Origin: Rickettsiales bacterium
Lineage (GTDB): Bacteria; Pseudomonadota; Alphaproteobacteria; Rickettsiales; JALZUV01
NCBI GenBank assembly: GCA_023301245.1
Contig: JALZUV010000108.1
Span: 1 to 11,594, forward strand
Direction of reading: 5' to 3'
DNA: 11,594 bases
The notes beneath the pieces are model-generated. The model was not told where the DNA came from and did no database searches. It saw only the letters and a list, made by a program, of their open reading frames with translations. Below are positions 7,827-11,594 of this stretch, piece by piece. Every line of letters begins with the position of its first letter. Positions within the stretch are counted from its first letter, which is position 1. A program made the translations under genes and the position numbers.

Positions 7827-9011
7827 GTAACAACAACAGAAAATAAAACGGCGCAAAAACAGCCAACCGAAACGTCAGCTAGCAGCGATCCAACATGGGC
7901 AGCTGAAACTACGAAAGCGGGCTATGAACGCAAAACAACGATTGGTGAAAAGAAATTTGACCAACGTGCGTATTTTTGGACCGCTGGTGTGGGAACTTTC
8001 GTTCTAACCATCATCAGCGCATTTGCGCTAAAAGATAGTCACTGGAAAGTTCCAGGCAAAGATTACACCTTTAAAGCTAAATACGATAGTATGACTGAAG
8101 CTGGCGCTCCAAAAATATTGGAAGCGGGCGGTTTCATCCAAAAAACTATCAATAAAATCAGCCAAAAATTAACCCAAAAAGATGCTATTAAATGGGATTT
8201 AAATTCGGATGCCGCAAAGCAAAATGCCTTTGGTGTTTCACGTGATGCGATGTTAACCACGGTGACTTTCTTTGGCGGGCTAGTTCCACTACCATTTATT
8301 CGCTCTATGGAGCGTAATAAGGCGCAAATTGTACGACGCTTAAACGAAAAATATGGAACTGCCGAAGATGTAATCATTGGCGAAGAAAATGTAAAAGACG
8401 AAGCACCGCAAAGCTGGGGTAGCATTATTAAAGGCCGCGTAGGCGCATGGTTGGTTGTTTTTGCCACCTTCGCAGGGATTGGCGCAAAATTAATTCCCAA
8501 CACATTTGGCGGTTTAGAAAAAGACTTTGAAAATATTGCAGGTAATGTAGGTAATAAAATTCATAAATGGCCTGAAGGTGCTAATAAATATTTTACGGCC
8601 AATAAAGATAGCGAAAGTCTAGCTCTACCCGAAAATGCATCGCCAAAACAAGAAAACCAAATGTACACCTACAAGCGTATGGGTGGCTTGGCCGCAGTTG
8701 ATGTATTTGCTACTGCAATGTCAGCTTCGTTACTATATGTTATTAGTAAGTTCTTTGCTAAAAAATCAGGTGAAAGAAAAGAGACTCAACAGGTAAAAAT
8801 TAACACCAATCCTATCGTTAATTCTCATAAGCCATTGGTGGAAACACCAGTAGTCACTAAAGAAATTGAAGCTAAGGCCGACAGAAAAATTATGCCAAAG
8901 AAGAAGCATCAAGGCACGATTGATAAGCGCGAAGCGAGCTATGCAGCGGAAAGCGAAAAAGAAGCACTGCTAGCAGAATTGAATAACTCTAACGTACAGG
9001 CGGGACTATAA
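7824..9011 (+). CDS. Membrane-like protein of unknown family, paralog 2 of 3 (most diverged)
   Basis: A 395-aa protein of unknown function. Seen: a polar, Thr/Ser/Lys-rich N-terminus of about 35 residues, then IGEKKFD (40-46), the counterpart of RG.K.FD in its neighbours. Four hydrophobic segments follow at about 49-69, 143-160, 205-225 and 286-308, with clearer membrane character than in the other two copies (for example AWLVVFATFAGIGAKLIP). KGRVGAW (203-209), preceded by SWGS, matches the SGWTVAKGR region of paralog 3, and GGL (151-153) takes the place of GGH. A basic region after segment 2 (RRLNEKYG) corresponds to the helical basic region of the others. Residues 311-395 are a charged tail with KKK (359-361) and a Glu/Ala/Leu-rich end. 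No cysteine and no enzyme motif. It is joined at both ends to its neighbours by one-base TAATG overlaps, which suggests the three products are made together, perhaps in fixed ratio (inference). Confidence 0.68.
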   Translation: MVTTTENKTAQKQPTETSASSDPTWAAETTKAGYERKTTIGEKKFDQRAYFWTAGVGTFVLTIISAFALKDSHWKVPGKDYTFKAKYDSMTEAGAPKILEAGGFIQKTINKISQKLTQKDAIKWDLNSDAAKQNAFGVSRDAMLTTVTFFGGLVPLPFIRSMERNKAQIVRRLNEKYGTAEDVIIGEENVKDEAPQSWGSIIKGRVGAWLVVFATFAGIGAKLIPNTFGGLEKDFENIAGNVGNKIHKWPEGANKYFTANKDSESLALPENASPKQENQMYTYKRMGGLAAVDVFATAMSASLLYVISKFFAKKSGERKETQQVKINTNPIVNSHKPLVETPVVTKEIEAKADRKIMPKKKHQGTIDKREASYAAESEKEALLAELNNSNVQAGL

Positions 9012-9013
9012 TG
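9009..9013 (+). promoter_or_regulatory. TAATG coupling site between paralogs 2 and 3
   Basis: The TAA of the second gene and the ATG of the third share the A at 9011. The purine-rich stretch AGGCGGGA (8998-9005), inside the end of the second gene, is suitably placed as a ribosome binding site. Confidence 0.6.
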
Positions 9014-10021
9014 GAAACACTACGTCCTAAAAACAACAATGCTCTACCTGAAAACTTGCAGGTAGATGCAGTAAACACAAACCGTACACGCGGTGAGAAA
9101 TTCTTTGATTTCTTTACCTATCAGATTGTGAACTTTGGAATGAACGAGCTATTATCGCTCGCCATTGTTGATCTGTTTTTGGGTGGCACAAAAGAAGTCG
9201 CCGGCGATAATCCTACCAGCTTTTTTGCCCAGAAATTCGGCGATAAAGGAAGAAATGCATCGGACTGGTTGAAGAAAAAACAAGACCTTCTGAACTCCAA
9301 GGTGGGAGAAACAGGCGGCAACGTATTCACCCTTAATATAGGCGGGCATTTTATGGCGGCCTTTGTAAAAGTGCTCGAAAATAACCGTACAGGCTTAAGT
9401 AAAAAGTTTGATAGTTTCTTTGATAGCATCACGGGCACAAAGCTTGATGCGCGCGAGCTGGCCAAACGTGAAACTCGTTATGAAATTCTACGCAACACTC
9501 CTACCAAGTCGGGGTGGACGGTAGCTAAAGGTCGTCTAACAGGTATGGCGGCAAGTATCATTATCAACCAAATACCCGAATCGATTGATAAAGATTTAAT
9601 GAAAAACGCGCCGAGCGATGGCCAATATGGAATCCGCCGTGCGACAGGAATTACGGGCAAAGCTATTGAGCCATTAGTGGGCGGCATTGCTAAAGTTTTT
9701 GGTGCAGAAGCAAAAAGTGAAATGGGGCAAAAGCGCCTCAAATATTGGTCAGAAGTAGTCTTGTTCGAAACATGGTGCACCACCATTACCTCGTTCGTGA
9801 TGGAGAAGTTTATTAAACGCCATGACGGCAAAATTGCAGATGATGTTACTGCCCCCGAAAGCGCGCCAGTAGACACGCCAAAACCTACCGAGAACCGTGA
9901 AACACAAACAATTGCTAATAGCACGAGTCGGAAATTCGCGGATGACCTCCCTGAAAAAGGCCCGTGGAAAGAAAAGAAATATGGCTATGACCATGAGGAC
10001 GAAGTTGGTATTAATATCTAG
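9011..10021 (+). CDS. Membrane-like protein of unknown family, paralog 3 of 3
   Basis: A 336-aa protein of unknown function and the shortest of the three. Seen: LPENLQV (12-18) and RTRGEKFFD (25-33) align directly with LAEHLQV and RTRGWKLFD of paralog 1. Moderately hydrophobic segments lie at about 34-58, 104-122, 174-190 and 246-268. Shared landmarks are IGGH (110-113), LAKRETRYEIL (150-160, against LETRAQIYEKL), KGRLTGMA (173-180), IPESID (188-193, against LTEAID) and a fourth segment with Y(W/F)..VV and ITS. A single cysteine (256) lies in segment 4. The tail (271-336) is charged with several prolines and ends in acidic and aromatic residues (KKYGYDHEDE), unlike the Lys-rich tails of the other copies. 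Last gene of the unit, followed directly by a strong terminator. The similarity to paralog 1 is read by eye; no function can be assigned. Confidence 0.7.
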   Translation: METLRPKNNNALPENLQVDAVNTNRTRGEKFFDFFTYQIVNFGMNELLSLAIVDLFLGGTKEVAGDNPTSFFAQKFGDKGRNASDWLKKKQDLLNSKVGETGGNVFTLNIGGHFMAAFVKVLENNRTGLSKKFDSFFDSITGTKLDARELAKRETRYEILRNTPTKSGWTVAKGRLTGMAASIIINQIPESIDKDLMKNAPSDGQYGIRRATGITGKAIEPLVGGIAKVFGAEAKSEMGQKRLKYWSEVVLFETWCTTITSFVMEKFIKRHDGKIADDVTAPESAPVDTPKPTENRETQTIANSTSRKFADDLPEKGPWKEKKYGYDHEDEVGINI

Positions 10022-10026
10022 GCAAA

Positions 10027-10063
10027 AAAAACGCCGCCCGTTTTCTAACGAAGCGGCGTTTTT
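10027..10063. terminator. Rho-independent terminator, probably bidirectional
   Basis: AAAAACGCCGC (10027-10037) pairs perfectly with GCGGCGTTTTT (10053-10063): an 11-bp stem with a GC-rich core and a 15-nt loop. CGTT (10039-10042) and AACG (10047-10050) inside the loop could extend the pairing. The T tract follows the stem on the + strand. The A tract on the left becomes a T tract for minus-strand transcripts. It begins 5 nt after the stop of the third paralog gene and lies 14 nt beyond the stop of the converging redoxin gene, so it can end both. Confidence 0.9.
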
Positions 10064-10077
10064 CTATCACTCAATTT

Positions 10078-10674
10078 CTAATATTTAATTGAGCAACCGT
10101 AAGGCTGGCTGATAGCAACTTCAACCGCTTTGCCTGCAATAAGATTATCCAATGCATTAGTCAAATGCGGAGTAGCCGTAGCAATATCGGCAGAACTTGG
10201 CGAACGCTTATCGTCCATCGCGCCCATATAGGCGAGTTTACCTTTATTAATTACAAACATATGCGGCGTGGTTTTTGCCCCATAAGCGTGGCCAATTTCA
10301 CCTGACTCATCACGAATCGTTGCACTGGCCATTGCGCCTTTTTCGGCTGCAATTTTATTGACCTCTGCATCGCTAACATGGCCTTGCTTGCCTTCAGCCG
10401 ATGAGATGATACGCACCCATTTTATGCCTTGCGCCATATAGGCTTTTTGCGTGGCTTGCATATTGCCTGCTGAATAGAATTTTTTCACAAATGGGCATTC
10501 ATGGTTTGTCCATTCCAGCACGATAATATCGTCCTTCATCTCGGCCAACGAAACCTTATTTCCATTCGTATCCATGGCTTCAAATGCAGGAACATCTGCG
10601 CCAATTTCAAGCGCGGCAAATGCCATAAAAGGCAGTGCGACAAACATCGTCGCGAGGGTAAGTAATTTATTCAT
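10078..10674 (-). CDS. Exported redoxin, PRX_like1-type thioredoxin-fold protein
   Basis: A 198-aa protein. Seen: an N-terminal signal peptide (MNKLLTLATMFVALPFMAFA, cleavage near residue 20), then an AhpC/TSA-like redoxin fold. It has EWTNHECPFVKKFY with the presumed reactive C60, TTPHMFVI with the cis-proline P137, and the ending QPYGCSIKY with C194. The combination of a (N)H.CP(F/Y)V active site and a C-terminal GCSIK(W/Y) is the signature of the PRX_like1 subgroup of peroxiredoxin-like proteins. Unlike thioredoxin there is no CxxC; C60 and C194 may form the disulfide during the cycle (inference). The signal peptide places it in the periplasm. Role: probably reduction of peroxides or another thiol reaction fed by the membrane reductase encoded just upstream; the substrate is unknown. 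Its ATG overlaps the 3' end of that gene by 8 nt and has a strong ribosome binding site. Lipoprotein export is unlikely because no lipobox cysteine is present. Confidence 0.88.
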   Translation of the reverse strand: MNKLLTLATMFVALPFMAFAALEIGADVPAFEAMDTNGNKVSLAEMKDDIIVLEWTNHECPFVKKFYSAGNMQATQKAYMAQGIKWVRIISSAEGKQGHVSDAEVNKIAAEKGAMASATIRDESGEIGHAYGAKTTPHMFVINKGKLAYMGAMDDKRSPSSADIATATPHLTNALDNLIAGKAVEVAISQPYGCSIKY

Positions 10675-11594
10675 TTTTATTCTCCTTTAGTGAATCAAGT
10701 ACAATAGAGGTAGTGAGTAATTGCGGTAATATAACGGGTTCGCCACCGTCTTTTGGATAGAAAACATAAAGCGGCACGCCTGAGCGTTGATAACGCTCCA
10801 ACCAATTAGTAATTTCATTATCGCGATTAGTCCAATCGGCTACCAAGTAGGTGATACCTTGTTTTTTGAAGGCTTCGGCGATGCGTTCATCACGCAATGC
10901 CACTCGTTCATTCACCTTACAAGTGATACACCAAGCGGCCGTTGCATTGACAAATACAGGCTGCCCTTCGGCACGCAATTGCGCTAATCGTTGCGAACTA
11001 AATGTCTCAAAATTGCTTTGCGTTGCTGTATCATTTTCTTGCCCATAGAGACCAAACAACAATAACCCAACCGAAAGCACTGCGAGTATATTCGCCCATT
11101 TTTTACGCAACCAAATGAGGAGCGTAAGTAAAATTGAAACTGCCATTATCATGGCTAAATCATCCAAGCTAACTTGCTGCGTTAGCACCCATAATAACCA
11201 AGCAGCCGAAGCAAACATAGGAAACGCCATGAACTCTTTAAATCGGTTCATCCACGCACCTGGTTTCGGCAGTCGTTTATGCAGCGCGGGGAACCATGTT
11301 AGCAGCACATAAGGCAGCGCCAAACCAACCGCTAAAGCGGCCATAATAAGCAAGGTTATTGGTGCCGATTGCGCAAACGCATAACCTACCGCAGGCGCCA
11401 TAAACGGCACAGCGCAAGGAGTAGCAACTAACACCGCTAACACGCCTGTAAGGAAGCTACCTTTAGTGCTTTCTGTTTGTTCGGCACTCATGGCAGCATT
11501 GCCCATTAGCACGGGCAAATGGAACATGCCCATTAGCGATAATCCGAGCAGGAAGAACACCAGCATCATGCCTGTGACAAACACGGGCGACTGC
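10667..11594 (-). CDS. DsbD/ScsB-type transmembrane thiol:disulfide reductase (5' end outside window)
   Basis: The frame is open to the right edge (QSP precedes the GTG at 11584), so about 308 C-terminal residues are visible. DsbD-family proteins carry electrons from cytoplasmic thioredoxin through a membrane domain to periplasmic partners. Seen: several membrane helices, including the conserved ATPCAVPFMAPAVGYA segment with its redox cysteine (codon 11416-11414); the partner cysteine of the membrane domain would lie outside the window. After the last helix (near 11080-11040) comes a thioredoxin domain with AAWCITCKVNE (CxxC, codons near 10930-10919), VADWTNRD, and the cis-proline GVPLYVF. 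The WCITCKVNERVAL wording is nearer to ScsB-like proteins than to E. coli DsbD. It overlaps the exported redoxin gene by 8 nt, which makes that redoxin its likely electron acceptor. Whether an N-terminal periplasmic domain exists cannot be seen. Confidence 0.88.
   Translation of the reverse strand, partial: QSPVFVTGMMLVFFLLGLSLMGMFHLPVLMGNAAMSAEQTESTKGSFLTGVLAVLVATPCAVPFMAPAVGYAFAQSAPITLLIMAALAVGLALPYVLLTWFPALHKRLPKPGAWMNRFKEFMAFPMFASAAWLLWVLTQQVSLDDLAMIMAVSILLTLLIWLRKKWANILAVLSVGLLLFGLYGQENDTATQSNFETFSSQRLAQLRAEGQPVFVNATAAWCITCKVNERVALRDERIAEAFKKQGITYLVADWTNRDNEITNWLERYQRSGVPLYVFYPKDGGEPVILPQLLTTSIVLDSLKENKNE
10683..10689 (-). promoter_or_regulatory. Strong ribosome binding site of the redoxin gene
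   Basis: On the minus strand AAAGGAGA lies about 7 nt before the ATG at 10674, within the coding end of the DsbD-like gene. It fixes the redoxin start and shows that the gene can be translated on its own as well as by coupling. Confidence 0.75.

Noticed and set aside
8063..8503. 146-codon open frame on the - strand inside paralog 2
   Set aside because: It is antisense to a gene held in place by coupled overlaps on both sides; its hydrophobic look mirrors the membrane segments on the other strand.
9478..9924. 148-codon open frame on the - strand inside paralog 3
   Set aside because: It is antisense to a gene supported by homology to paralog 1 and followed by a terminator in the sense direction.
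6520..10021. Reading the trio as a phage holin/lysis cassette or a toxin system
   Set aside because: The proteins are much longer than holins, no endolysin or immunity-like gene is present, and no toxin motif can be seen.
1..11594. CRISPR array, tRNA/rRNA genes, insertion sequence or attachment sites
   Set aside because: No regularly spaced repeats, cloverleaf-like segments, transposase or integrase frames, or flanking direct repeats were seen.

Overview
The window looks like chromosomal DNA from a Gram-negative bacterium, most likely an alphaproteobacterium of moderate to low GC content. The main clue is the AddB protein. Its sequence pattern (a long helicase-like body, an EARLQRYDRVILADMNEGSWP-type block, and a C-terminal PD-(D/E)XK nuclease) resembles the alphaproteobacterial AddB type. 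The periplasmic thiol-redox pair at the right end and the SecA-type signal peptide fit a Gram-negative cell. The exact lineage cannot be fixed from this sequence. I saw no tRNA, rRNA, CRISPR array, insertion sequence, integrase or phage structural gene.

Layout: (1) Bases 2-601, + strand: the 3' part of a gene whose product has a Pro/Ala-rich linker followed by a DUF4332 helix-hairpin-helix domain. (2) Bases 598-4640, - strand: a two-gene unit, addB followed by an M20 metallopeptidase, joined by a TAATG stop/start overlap. Its 3' end converges on the DUF4332 gene, and the two stop codons overlap by 4 nt. (3) Bases 4733-6394, + strand: a 553-aa P-loop ATPase of the RepA/AAA_25 (RecA-fold) type with a large N-terminal region I do not recognise. 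It is divergent from addB across about 92 nt. (4) Bases 6520-10021, + strand: three tandem genes of unknown function joined by identical one-base TAATG overlaps. Their products look like divergent paralogs of one family: each has four moderately hydrophobic segments at corresponding positions and a charged, probably disordered C-terminal tail. (5) Bases 10027-10063: a strong intrinsic terminator with A and T tracts on either side, probably serving both converging transcripts. (6) Bases 10078-11594, - strand: a PRX_like1-type redoxin with a signal peptide, preceded by the 3' portion of a DsbD/ScsB-type transmembrane thiol reductase. The two overlap by 8 nt.

How the parts may work together: addB would supply one subunit of the AddAB double-strand-break repair helicase-nuclease, but addA is not adjacent. 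The DsbD-like protein probably carries electrons across the inner membrane to the exported redoxin encoded just downstream. The ATPase and the three membrane-like paralogs run in the same direction, separated by a 125-nt gap; whether they form one system is only an inference. The paralog trio is the least explained and most interesting part of the window. Gene packing is tight: the longest stretch without a gene is the 125 nt at 6395-6519.
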